DNA of 56,839 nucleotides, taken from the NCBI GenBank assembly GCA_903871605.1, contig CAIQHF010000052.1, forward strand, positions 1-56,839. The letters are read 5' to 3'. The notes beneath the pieces were generated by a model, which saw nothing but the letters and a program-made list of their open reading frames with translations, did no database searches and was not told the origin of the DNA. How positions within the stretch are numbered: position 1 is the first letter of the stretch; each line of letters opens with the position of its first letter. Source of the DNA: an uncultured Sphingomonadaceae bacterium. GTDB lineage: Bacteria > Pseudomonadota > Alphaproteobacteria > Sphingomonadales > Sphingomonadaceae. This document shows positions 50,540 through 56,839 of the stretch, piece by piece. A program made the position numbers and the translations under genes.

Positions 50540-50557
50540 CCCATATCTGCGTATGAT
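50540..50557 (+). promoter_or_regulatory. 18-bp cluster motif, copy D
   Basis: CCCATATCTGCGTATGAT, 15 of 18 matches. It begins just after the FixJ-type gene and ends 72 bases before the TTG start of the lone receiver, in the range seen for the other copies. Confidence 0.6.
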
Positions 50558-50629
50558 GGTACCGTCCGGCTCCGCAGGCCATTTATGACGGGCAGAGGGG
50601 CCCATCAGGCCCGGATTCGGAGTTCCAAT

Positions 50630-50995
50630 TTGTCTCATCACCCTCTGGTAGCGATTGTCGACGACGATCCCGGTGTGAGCGGGAGCATCGCGAGCCTGCT
50701 TCGGTCGGCGGGGCTCGCGAGCGAGCGGTTTTCCTATGGTGGCGACCTTGTCGACCGTGGCGCGCTGGCCGAATTTTGTTGTGTGATCTCCGATCTCCAC
50801 ATGGAGGGGATGGACGGGAAGGCGCTGCAGCTCGAACTCATCAGGCTCGGTTGGGCAGGCCCGTTCATCGTCATCACCGCCTTTCCGAACGATTCCGAAC
50901 GTGAGCAGATGATGTCGAAGGGAGCCTATGCCTTCGTGACCAAGCCGATCGATCCAGACGGCTTCCTCGATCTCGTCGAGAAGGCGGTCGGCTGA
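50630..50995 (+). CDS. Single-domain response regulator (receiver only)
   Basis: A 121-residue receiver: acidic pair VAIVDDDPGVSG, phospho-acceptor Asp55 in CCVISDLHMEGMDG, and Lys105 in FVTKPIDPDGF. No output domain. I take TTG 50630 as start (GGAG eight bases upstream, homology begins there); ATG 50585 would add 15 residues of no evident fold. Single receivers act as phosphate sinks or inhibitors of a kinase. With two kinases nearby, cross-talk is likely. Confidence 0.88.
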   Translation: MSHHPLVAIVDDDPGVSGSIASLLRSAGLASERFSYGGDLVDRGALAEFCCVISDLHMEGMDGKALQLELIRLGWAGPFIVITAFPNDSEREQMMSKGAYAFVTKPIDPDGFLDLVEKAVG

Positions 50996-51104
50996 CTTCG
51001 CTGCTGGCGAAGCTGGCCGCCCTCGAAGGCGCCGCGCGGGCTGACCCATTGCAATGTCTGCCGGGCGTCCGCCATCCGGGGAATTCTTGCGCCCGGCGGC
51101 CGCC

Positions 51105-51905
51105 TCAAGCGATCGTAGGGACCACACCGCCGTCCACGCGCAGGGCGGCCCCGTTTGTGGCGGATGACAGCGGGCTGGCCACATAGGTGACGAGCGACGC
51201 GATCTCTTCGGGTTCGATCATCCGCTGGAGGAGCGACGTCGGCCGTTCCGTGGCAAAGAAGGCGCTCTCGATCACGTCGGCCGGCGCATCCGGATCTTCC
51301 GACACGCTTTTGAGGAAGTCGGTGATGCCCTCGGAACGGGTGGTGCCGGGAAGCACAGCGTTGACCGTGACACGCGTGCCCTTCGTCGCGGCGGCGAGGC
51401 CGCGCGCAATCGCAAGCTGCGCGGTCTTGGTCATGCCGTAATGAATCATGTCCGGCGGCACGACGAGAGCGGAATCGCTGGCGATGAAGATGATTCGGCC
51501 CCAGTTTCGCGCGATCATGCCGGGGAAGTAGGCGCGGGCCAGGCGCGCGCCGGAAAGCACGTTGACCTCGTAAAAGCGCAGCCAGTCGTCGTCGGTGATG
51601 TCGGCGAATTGTTTGGATTCGTAGATGCCGAGATTGTTCACGAGGATATCGACCTCGGGAAGCGCCTCGACGAGCGCGGCGGCCCCCTTCGCCGTGGCAG
51701 GATCGGCAAGGATGCCGCGGGCGCCGATCCCGGCTGCCGCGGCATCGACCTTTGCCTGGTTGCGACCACAGATCACGACCTCCGCGCCCTCCACGGAGAG
51801 CTTGCGCGCGATTTCCAGCCCGATGCCGGCCGTGGCGCCGGTCACGAGCGCCGTTTTCCCATTGAGTTGCAGATACACGTAAGGTCCCCGATTCTGGTCG
51901 GGCAT
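51105..51905 (-). CDS. Short-chain dehydrogenase/reductase (SDR)
   Basis: A 266-residue SDR. Cofactor motif TALVTGATAGIGLEIARKLS, NNLG, catalytic Ser in IFIASDSA, and Tyr-x3-Lys in MIHYGMTKTAQLAIARGLAA; C-terminus TNGAALRVDGGVVPTIA. All active-site residues are present. The substrate is not known. It is divergent from the LysR gene at 51978 with a 20-bp palindrome between them, a typical LysR-target pair. Confidence 0.9.
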   Translation of the reverse strand: MPDQNRGPYVYLQLNGKTALVTGATAGIGLEIARKLSVEGAEVVICGRNQAKVDAAAAGIGARGILADPATAKGAAALVEALPEVDILVNNLGIYESKQFADITDDDWLRFYEVNVLSGARLARAYFPGMIARNWGRIIFIASDSALVVPPDMIHYGMTKTAQLAIARGLAAATKGTRVTVNAVLPGTTRSEGITDFLKSVSEDPDAPADVIESAFFATERPTSLLQRMIEPEEIASLVTYVASPLSSATNGAALRVDGGVVPTIA

Positions 51906-51944
51906 CGTCTCTCACTACCGCCGCATTGATAATCCGCATCGTTG

Positions 51945-51964
51945 CCACATCATCTATGATGTGG
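51945..51964. promoter_or_regulatory. Perfect 9-bp inverted repeat, candidate LysR operator
   Basis: Arms CCACATCAT and ATGATGTGG separated by CT. It lies in the 72-base gap between the divergent SDR and LysR genes and ends 13 bases before the LysR start, so the regulator would repress itself there. An ATC-N6-GAT core differs from the one at 2972. Confidence 0.65.
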
Positions 51965-51977
51965 TTTCACAGGCCGC

Positions 51978-52886
51978 ATGGATCAGCGCACAGGCGATTT
52001 GCAGGTTTTCGTTCGGGTTGCGGAAAGCGGGAGTTTTTCCGACGCAGCGCGCGTGCTTCGGATGACACCATCGACGATCAGCAAATTGATCTCGCGCATG
52101 GAGAATCGCCTGGGTGTCCGTCTGTTCGAGCGCTCGACCCGGCGGCTCGCGCTGACGCTGGAGGGCAGCGAACTGCATGAACGCGGACGTAACGTGCTCG
52201 CCGAGCTGGATGCAGTGGAGCGGGATATTGCGGCGGGCGGCAGCACTGCGCGGGGCACGGTGAGGGTGAACGCCTCCGTCGCTTTCGGGCGGCTTGTCCT
52301 GTTGCCGATCCTCCCGTCCTTCTGCGGGGCGCATCCGGAAATCATGCTCGACCTGTCGTTCACCGACGAGGTGGTCGATCTTTATCTTGATCGCACCGAT
52401 GTCGCGTTTCGCGTCGGCGGGCTCGTCGATTCCAGCCTTGTTGGCCAACGGCTCGGCGCCGCGCGGCGTCTGATCGTCGCCAGCCCGGAATATCTCGCGC
52501 GCCACGGCGAGCCGCGCTCGGCGGACGACCTGCTTCGCCACAACTGCCTCGGCTTCAACTTCCGACGGGCGGCGCCGGTCTGGCCGTTGCGGGAGGGATC
52601 GCGGATCGTCGAGCGTAAGGTCACTGGCTCGCTCGTCGCCAACGACGGCGAGATCGTCCGCGCGATGGCGATCGCGGGCGTCGGCCTTGCACGCCTGGCC
52701 GACTTCCACGTGCGGGAGGACGTAAAGGCAGGCCGGCTCGTCGAGATACTCGCCAATGTCGTCCCGCGCGACGAGGAGGAGATCGGCGCGCTCCATACCG
52801 GAGGCGCGCGCCCACCGCGGCGGGTGTCGGCGTTCCTCGACTTCGTCATCCCTCGGTTGCGCCACATTCTCAGCGAGACCGTCTGA
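51978..52886 (+). CDS. LysR-family transcriptional regulator
   Basis: A 302-residue LysR protein: HTH FVRVAESGSFSDAARVLRMT then STISKLISRMENRLGVRLFE, substrate-binding domain GTVRVNASVAFGRLVLLPIL and SLTDEVVDL-like region (LSFTDEVVDLYLDRTDVAFR). It starts at ATG 51978. Divergent from the SDR gene with a palindrome between them. It most likely controls the SDR. Confidence 0.9.
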   Translation: MDQRTGDLQVFVRVAESGSFSDAARVLRMTPSTISKLISRMENRLGVRLFERSTRRLALTLEGSELHERGRNVLAELDAVERDIAAGGSTARGTVRVNASVAFGRLVLLPILPSFCGAHPEIMLDLSFTDEVVDLYLDRTDVAFRVGGLVDSSLVGQRLGAARRLIVASPEYLARHGEPRSADDLLRHNCLGFNFRRAAPVWPLREGSRIVERKVTGSLVANDGEIVRAMAIAGVGLARLADFHVREDVKAGRLVEILANVVPRDEEEIGALHTGGARPPRRVSAFLDFVIPRLRHILSETV

Positions 52887-52905
52887 TCGAGCCGGGCGGC
52901 TCGAG

Positions 52906-52923
52906 CCAAAACCTAGGTATGGA
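52906..52923 (+). promoter_or_regulatory. 18-bp cluster motif, copy E (weakest)
   Basis: CCAAAACCTAGGTATGGA, 13 of 18 matches. It ends 65 bases before dps, at the same distance as the other copies, with a TATTTT-like -10 about 22 bases downstream. Confidence 0.5.
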
Positions 52924-52988
52924 TTGGCGACATCGGCCACGCGCCTATTTTCAGCCGACCGCCCGCTTGAGGATGATGGAGACGACCA

Positions 52989-53516
52989 ATGACGACCCAA
53001 AATGCTACGCCCCGCATCGGAGAGCATTTCCTCGCGACGCCGACCGATCTCGGCACCGATGCGACCCGCGACATCTCTGCCGGTCTCGCTGGACTTCTGG
53101 CGGACGTCTTCGCGCTTTATCTGAAGACCAAGAATTTCCACTGGCACATGAGCGGCCCGAACTTCCGCGACTATCATCTGATGCTGGACGACCAGGGCGA
53201 CCAGATTTTCGCGATGACTGATGTGATCGCCGAGCGTGCCCGCAAGATCGGCGGCAATACGATCCGCTCGATCTCCGACATCGCCGCGCGCCAGCGCCTG
53301 CTCGACAACAATGCAGACTATGTCGATCCGCAGGATATGCTGGCCGAGCTTCAGCGCGACAACAAGCAGCTGGTCGCCGAAATGCGGCGCGTTCACGAGC
53401 TGTGCGACAGCTATTCCGACGTCGCTACCGCCAGTCTGCTCGAAAACTGGATCGACGAGACGGAGCGACGCAGCTGGTTCCTCTTCGAGGCCTGTCGCCC
53501 CACGCGGGGGCTATAG
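52989..53516 (+). CDS. dps: Dps-family DNA-protection / ferritin-like protein
   Basis: A 175-residue ferritin-fold protein. The ferroxidase region is LYLKTKNFHWHMSGPNFRDY with His51/His53, followed by HLMLDDQGDQIFAMTDVIAE that provides the acidic ligands; the C-terminal helix is SLLENWIDETERRSWFLFEA. It forms a dodecamer that stores iron using peroxide and binds DNA. ATG 52989 fits the family. The upstream 18-bp motif places it in the cluster's two-component regulon, which fits a redox or starvation stress role. The adjacent LysR gene on the same strand may also read into it. Confidence 0.93.
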   Translation: MTTQNATPRIGEHFLATPTDLGTDATRDISAGLAGLLADVFALYLKTKNFHWHMSGPNFRDYHLMLDDQGDQIFAMTDVIAERARKIGGNTIRSISDIAARQRLLDNNADYVDPQDMLAELQRDNKQLVAEMRRVHELCDSYSDVATASLLENWIDETERRSWFLFEACRPTRGL

Positions 53517-53968
53517 CCTCCAACCGGCGGGACGAGTTGGCGGGCGGCAGCCTTGGATTTATGAAGGCGGTCGCCCGCCCTCCGTACCTTCTCGCTCGGC
53601 GGCGAATATTGGATTGCGGAGCCGACAGGGCTTTTGGCTGCTTCGGGCGCGGGCCGTTCGCACGCCATCCTATGATCATCGCTGTTTGTGGGACTGCTCA
53701 GAGCACCGCGGTGTTGGCGGTCAGCGGTGATGATATGCGGACACGAGCACTCGCCTCAAACGCTCGAGCAATATGGACCATTTCGGGAGGCTCTGATCGC
53801 CTGGGCTTCGGTGCCGGATCGAACGGCCCACCCGGCAGGATTAACAAGCGTCCGAGGTTGGGAACGTCGTGAAGGGCGCTGAACGGTAACTAGGTAGTGA
53901 ACCCATAAATCGGTATCGTGGTTGCTCCCAGCCATTCCCTCGAAAAGCTGCGTGATATATCGGGAAGC
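53517..53968. other. Intergenic region after dps
   Basis: No supported gene. A GC-rich inverted repeat (GGCGGGCG near 53540, CGCCCGCC near 53573) could end dps transcription, but the loop is 25 bases or more and there is no T-run. The rest is of lower GC and looks like DNA disturbed by mobile elements. Confidence 0.35.
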
Positions 53969-54457
53969 ATGGGCACGTTTTCTCACTTAGTCCTTGCGGT
54001 TTTGGCATTGTCCACCATCGGGGCGGCTGATTGGTCCGCAAAGTTTCATAGCTCCTGTCCGCGTTGCAGAAGCGCGGCGGATGATCGACGGGCATCTCCC
54101 GTTTCGATACCTGCGAAGGCAATATTATATTTTCGCGCGGGCGAGTTTGCGACCTATGTTCCCGCGTATCTCATTGACTTGGATACAGGGGAAGTACGCA
54201 GCTTTGAGGCTCATAGCGCGGAGGCAGCGACTTTGGGTTCATTATCATCATCGCAGCTTGGCAAGGTCCGGCAGGCCTCTTTGCGCGCTTGGGGATTGCG
54301 CCTTCCTCGCACGATCCACGTGACGCCCGGCGCCGATATGGAACTGAGCGTTCTGAGCGGCTCGCGGATGATCACTTTCGATCCAGACGAGCGCAACGTG
54401 ACGTTCCTTACTGCCGTCATCGACGACGCAATCAAAAGCCTTGTGAACCCTGAATAA
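53969..54457 (+). CDS. Hypothetical protein, possibly exported
   Basis: A 162-residue frame from ATG 53969, beginning MGTFSHLVLAVLALSTIGAA, which looks like a signal or membrane segment. The later part has an ordered look (LYFRAGEFATYVPAYLIDLD, GEVRSFEAHSAEAATLG, RMITFDPDERNVTFLTAVI). A CxxC-like pair (SSCPRC) occurs near residue 30. I do not recognise a family. GC is lower than in the neighbours and it sits between dps and an IS element, so it may be imported. A GTG 17 codons upstream is an alternative start. Confidence 0.5.
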   Translation: MGTFSHLVLAVLALSTIGAADWSAKFHSSCPRCRSAADDRRASPVSIPAKAILYFRAGEFATYVPAYLIDLDTGEVRSFEAHSAEAATLGSLSSSQLGKVRQASLRAWGLRLPRTIHVTPGADMELSVLSGSRMITFDPDERNVTFLTAVIDDAIKSLVNPE

Positions 54458-54496
54458 CTGCTTTCGCAGCATCCCATATTCTGATTCAGCGTTGGC

Positions 54497-55260
54497 ATGA
54501 GCCGATATGATCTGACCGACTTCGAGTGGCGCGTGATCGAGCCGCTGCTGCCCAACAAGCCAAGAGGCGTGCCGCGCGTGGATGACAGGCGCGTGCTGAA
54601 CGGTATTTTCTGGGTACTGCGATCGGGAGCACCGTGGCGCGACTTGCCAGACCGCTACGGCCCGCGCATCACCTGCTATAACCGCTTCAATCGATGGCGG
54701 AAGGCAGGCGTATGGGACCGACTGATGGACGCCGTCAGCGCCGCACACGACGGCGGAATCCAGATGATCGACAGCACTTCCATCCGGGCGCACCAGCAGG
54801 CTGCGACGGCAAAAAAGGGGGTCCAGATCATTGTCTCGGTCGCAGCCGAGGCGGGCTCACGACCAAGATCCACGTCGTCGTCGACGCGCAAGGCCTCCCG
54901 ATCCGGATTGGCCTGACCGCCGGGCAGACGCACGACGGACAGATCGTCGACAGGCTGCTCAAGCATCTCGGCCCCCGTACCATCGTACTGGCCGACAAAG
55001 CTTACGACGCCGACCGCATCCGGGAAATGATCCAGGAACAGGGGCCACGCCCAATATCCCGCAAGAGCAACCGCAAGTGGAAACCCTGCTTCAGCAAACG
55101 GCTATACCGCGAGCGCAACCTGATCGAACGGTTCTTCTCCAAGCTGAAGCACTTCCGCCGCGTCGCGACCCGCTACGACAAGCTCGCCGCCAACTTCCTC
55201 GCCATGATCCAGCTCGCCTCAATGCGCCTGTGGCTGCGCGCTTATGAGCCTACGACCTAA
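54497..55260 (+). CDS. IS5-family transposase made by -1 frameshifting (orfA/orfB)
   Basis: orfA (54497-54916) gives the N-terminal DUF4096-type domain MSRYDLTDFEWRVIEPLLPN, WRDLPDRYGPRITCYNRFNR and the first catalytic Asp in QMIDSTSIRAHQQ. The catalytic half is in the -1 frame to 55260: GRSRGGLTTKIHVVVDAQGL, VLADKAYDADRIRE with the second Asp, and RNLIERFFSKLKHFRRVATR with the Glu. The frames join at a textbook slippery heptamer A-AAA-AAG (54811-54817), so a full transposase of about 255 residues can be made. All three acidic catalytic residues are present, so the element may be active. Confidence 0.88.
54811..54817 (+). promoter_or_regulatory. -1 programmed frameshift site
   Basis: The heptamer A AAA AAG is in the orfA zero frame (codons GCA AAA AAG), exactly the X XXY YYZ layout for -1 slippage, and is followed by a G-run. 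It links orfA to orfB. Confidence 0.8.
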
Positions 55261-55277
55261 TGTAGACGGCATGACGG

Positions 55278-56513
55278 TCAACCCACCTGCAGCGTCCTTT
55301 CATGGTTCGCAGTGGAGGTGCTTGTGAGATCTTCGGCGATCATCCCTGTGATCATATCGCCCCAGTGCTGGAGCATACGTCGACGCGGCGTCAGATAGAG
55401 GGCGGCGTTGTGGGCACCGCGGACCTCATCCTCGTCAGCGTGAGCCAGCGCCATCTCGATCCAGTCGGGCCGGTAGCACTCTGCCTCGTTGGCCCAAGTC
55501 GATGCGATCCCACGGGAGCCATGGACCGTCTGGCGACCGCGATAGCCCATCCGATAGCATCCATAGATCATCGTATTCTGCGAGATCGGCTGCTCGGCCT
55601 TCTCCCCCGGAAAGACGAAGCGGCTGCGGCTATGCTCGCGCAGCGATTTCAGCAGCCCGACCGTGTGCGTAGAGAGCGGTACGAGATGCTCGCGCTCCAT
55701 TTTCATGCGGTCGGCTGGCACACGCCACAGCGGGTCGGGCGCGTCGAGGCCCTCGAACTCATCCCAGGTCGCAAGCCGGGTCTCGTTGGTCCTCGCCCAG
55801 TTAAGCATCGTGAACATCAAGGCTGCCCGCGTGATCGCCCGGCGCTTGGGCGTCTCGTCGCCATCGTAATTGTCGATCGCTCGGACGAGTTGCGGCAGCT
55901 CGAGCATCCCTACCCTCGCCATGTGCCGGACACGGGGTTTGGGCGCCAAGGCATCGCTGAGCGAAGCCGCGGGGTCGTTCTCAGCCCACCCTTGCGGGAT
56001 CGCGAAGCGATAGATCTGCCCGACATGCTGTTTGAGGCGGCGGCTGACATCGAGCGCGCCCCGCGCTTCGACAGCGCGCACCATTGCGAGGACGTCCGCG
56101 CTGGTGACCGCGCGCATCGACTTTTTCCCAAACGCTGGAAAGGCATCGCGGCTGAGACGGGCAAGGATGCGGTCGGCATGCCCTGGGTTGAGCGACGAGG
56201 CCCGGTTCTTATGCCACGCGCGCGCCGCGGCCTCGAACGTCATCGCAGTCGGCACCGCAACCTTCGCGCCTGGGTCCAGACCGTCGGCAAGCAACAGCCT
56301 GGCCTCGGCACGCTTGAGCCGGGCATCGCCGAGACTGACATCGGGATAGGCGCCGAAGGAGAGCAGCTTCTCTTTGCCGTCGAACCGGTACTTCAGCCGC
56401 CAGAGCTTCGAGCCGTTGGGGCGAACGAGCAGATGCAGTCCCGCGCCGTCGGCGAGCTTGTAATCGGTCGAGCGTTTAGTGGCGTAGCGTGCTTAGGCGT
56501 CCGTAAGGGCCAT
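55278..56513 (-). pseudogene. Tyrosine-recombinase integrase with a stop at codon 7
   Basis: Read from ATG 56513 the gene begins MALTDA, then TAA (56495-56493), then ARYATKRSTDYKLADGAGLH, LLVRPNGSKLWRLKYRFDGK, EKLLSFGAYPDVSLGDARLK: the arm-binding domain of P4-type integrases. The usual residue at codon 7 is Gln (CAA/CAG), one base from TAA. The core and catalytic domains are intact: Arg in MFTMLNWARTNETRLATWDE, H-x-x-R in VHGSRGIASTWANEAE, and LAHADEDEVRGAHNAALYLT with the Tyr nucleophile. Restart codons lie only after the arm domain (ATG 56294). It sits at the 3' side of the tRNA-fMet gene, the usual target arrangement, and next to an IS. Probably an inactive relic of a genomic island. Confidence 0.88.
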
Positions 56514-56652
56514 GGGGGTGTCCTCCTGCCGGGTGCGGCAGAATACCCCTGAAAATACCCCCAAAAACAAATCGCTGTCCTGGGATCTGGCGGCATCCGA
56601 TGGGACGGGAATTGGGCCTGCGACTCGGGATAAGCCACGGAAAGCAGGCAAT
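56514..56652. other. Spacer between integrase and tRNA terminator
   Basis: About 140 bases with no gene. It contains the integrase promoter region and, if the element is a tRNA-targeting island, the attachment-site arm. No second copy of the tRNA 3' end was found elsewhere in the window. Confidence 0.4.
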
Positions 56653-56685
56653 AAAAAACCGCCCTGGGTTTCCCTAGGACGGTTT
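56653..56685 (-). terminator. Terminator of the tRNA-fMet gene
   Basis: On the minus strand AAACCGTCCTAGGG, three A, CCCAGGGCGGTTT and a six-T run. The stem is GC-rich with one bulge and one G-U pair. It lies 15 bases after the tRNA 3' end and before the integrase. Confidence 0.8.
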
Positions 56686-56699
56686 GGTATATTCGGTTT

Positions 56700-56776
<77 letters not shown>

Positions 56777-56839
56777 CCGAGGTGTTTGTGTGAATGGGTT
56801 TTAGGGGACGTATCTCAAGATCGCACACGTTGGCGACAA

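Larger units (their letters stand above)
54460..55277 (+). mobile_element. IS5-family (IS427-like) insertion sequence
   Basis: A two-frame transposase gene with short flanks. The right end reads (minus strand) GTCTACATTAGGTCGTAGGC, similar to the end of the element at the left of the window. The left inverted repeat could not be matched clearly and no target duplication was confirmed, so the limits are approximate. It lies directly downstream of the broken integrase. Confidence 0.7.

Noticed and set aside
1-55277. Composite transposon bounded by the two IS5-type elements
   Set aside because: The two transposases share family blocks but differ widely in residues, so they are not copies of one element, and the interval contains many ordinary chromosomal units.

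Overview
The window looks like a chromosomal segment of a sphingomonad (Alphaproteobacteria, Sphingomonadaceae or a close relative). GC content is high throughout. There is a TonB-dependent receptor beside catabolic genes, many glutathione S-transferases, short-chain dehydrogenases, LysR regulators and alpha/beta hydrolases, an ArdC/sigma-region-4 module of alphaproteobacterial mobile elements, and an alphaproteobacterial-type initiator tRNA. Assignment to genus is not possible from the sequence alone.

Layout. 0-0.45 kb: tail of an IS5-family transposase cut by the window edge. 1-11 kb: detoxification and redox genes. These are a GST, a LysR/symporter pair with a palindromic operator, a frameshifted esterase, an AhpD-like protein, then a LysR gene divergent from GST, NemA-type ene reductase, peroxiredoxin-like protein, SDR and enoyl-CoA hydratase. 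11-16 kb: a serine beta-lactamase-like hydrolase and an amidohydrolase beside an AraC regulator. 16.6-20 kb: a scarred patch with a truncated DUF4153-type membrane protein joined tail to tail with a nucleotidyltransferase remnant, then a sigma-region-4 protein, an ArdC-like antirestriction protein and a repeat-rich non-coding stretch with a strong 11-bp palindrome.

20-37 kb: a catabolic region. It holds an acyl-CoA dehydrogenase and a fused indolepyruvate ferredoxin oxidoreductase, an Lrp regulator, a type-B carboxylesterase, a TonB receptor, a GlcD-like FAD oxidase, an HSL-type esterase, AraC and GntR regulators and an MFS transporter. Four copies of one 17-bp palindrome (consensus GACCTATCNGATAGGTC) tie these units together. 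I infer uptake and hydrolysis of an ester, oxidation of a released 2-hydroxy acid to a 2-oxo acid, then oxidative decarboxylation to an acyl-CoA.

37-44 kb: an SGNH hydrolase, an exported alpha/beta hydrolase, and a LysR gene followed by a three-subunit membrane dehydrogenase (small subunit, GMC flavoprotein, triheme cytochrome c).

44-53.5 kb: a signalling and stress cluster. It holds a chloroperoxidase-like hydrolase, a UBP zinc-finger protein, a frameshifted cNMP-domain thioredoxin-reductase-like protein, a HisKA_2 kinase, a PAS kinase with a FixJ-type regulator, a lone receiver, an SDR/LysR pair and Dps. Five copies of an 18-bp motif (best form CCCAAACCTCCGTATGAT) lie 62-85 nt upstream of five of these units, which suggests one response-regulator regulon.

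54-56.8 kb: an IS5-family element with a canonical -1 frameshift site, a tyrosine integrase inactivated by a stop at codon 7, and the initiator tRNA gene it presumably once targeted. No second attachment site is visible, so the extent of any island is unknown.
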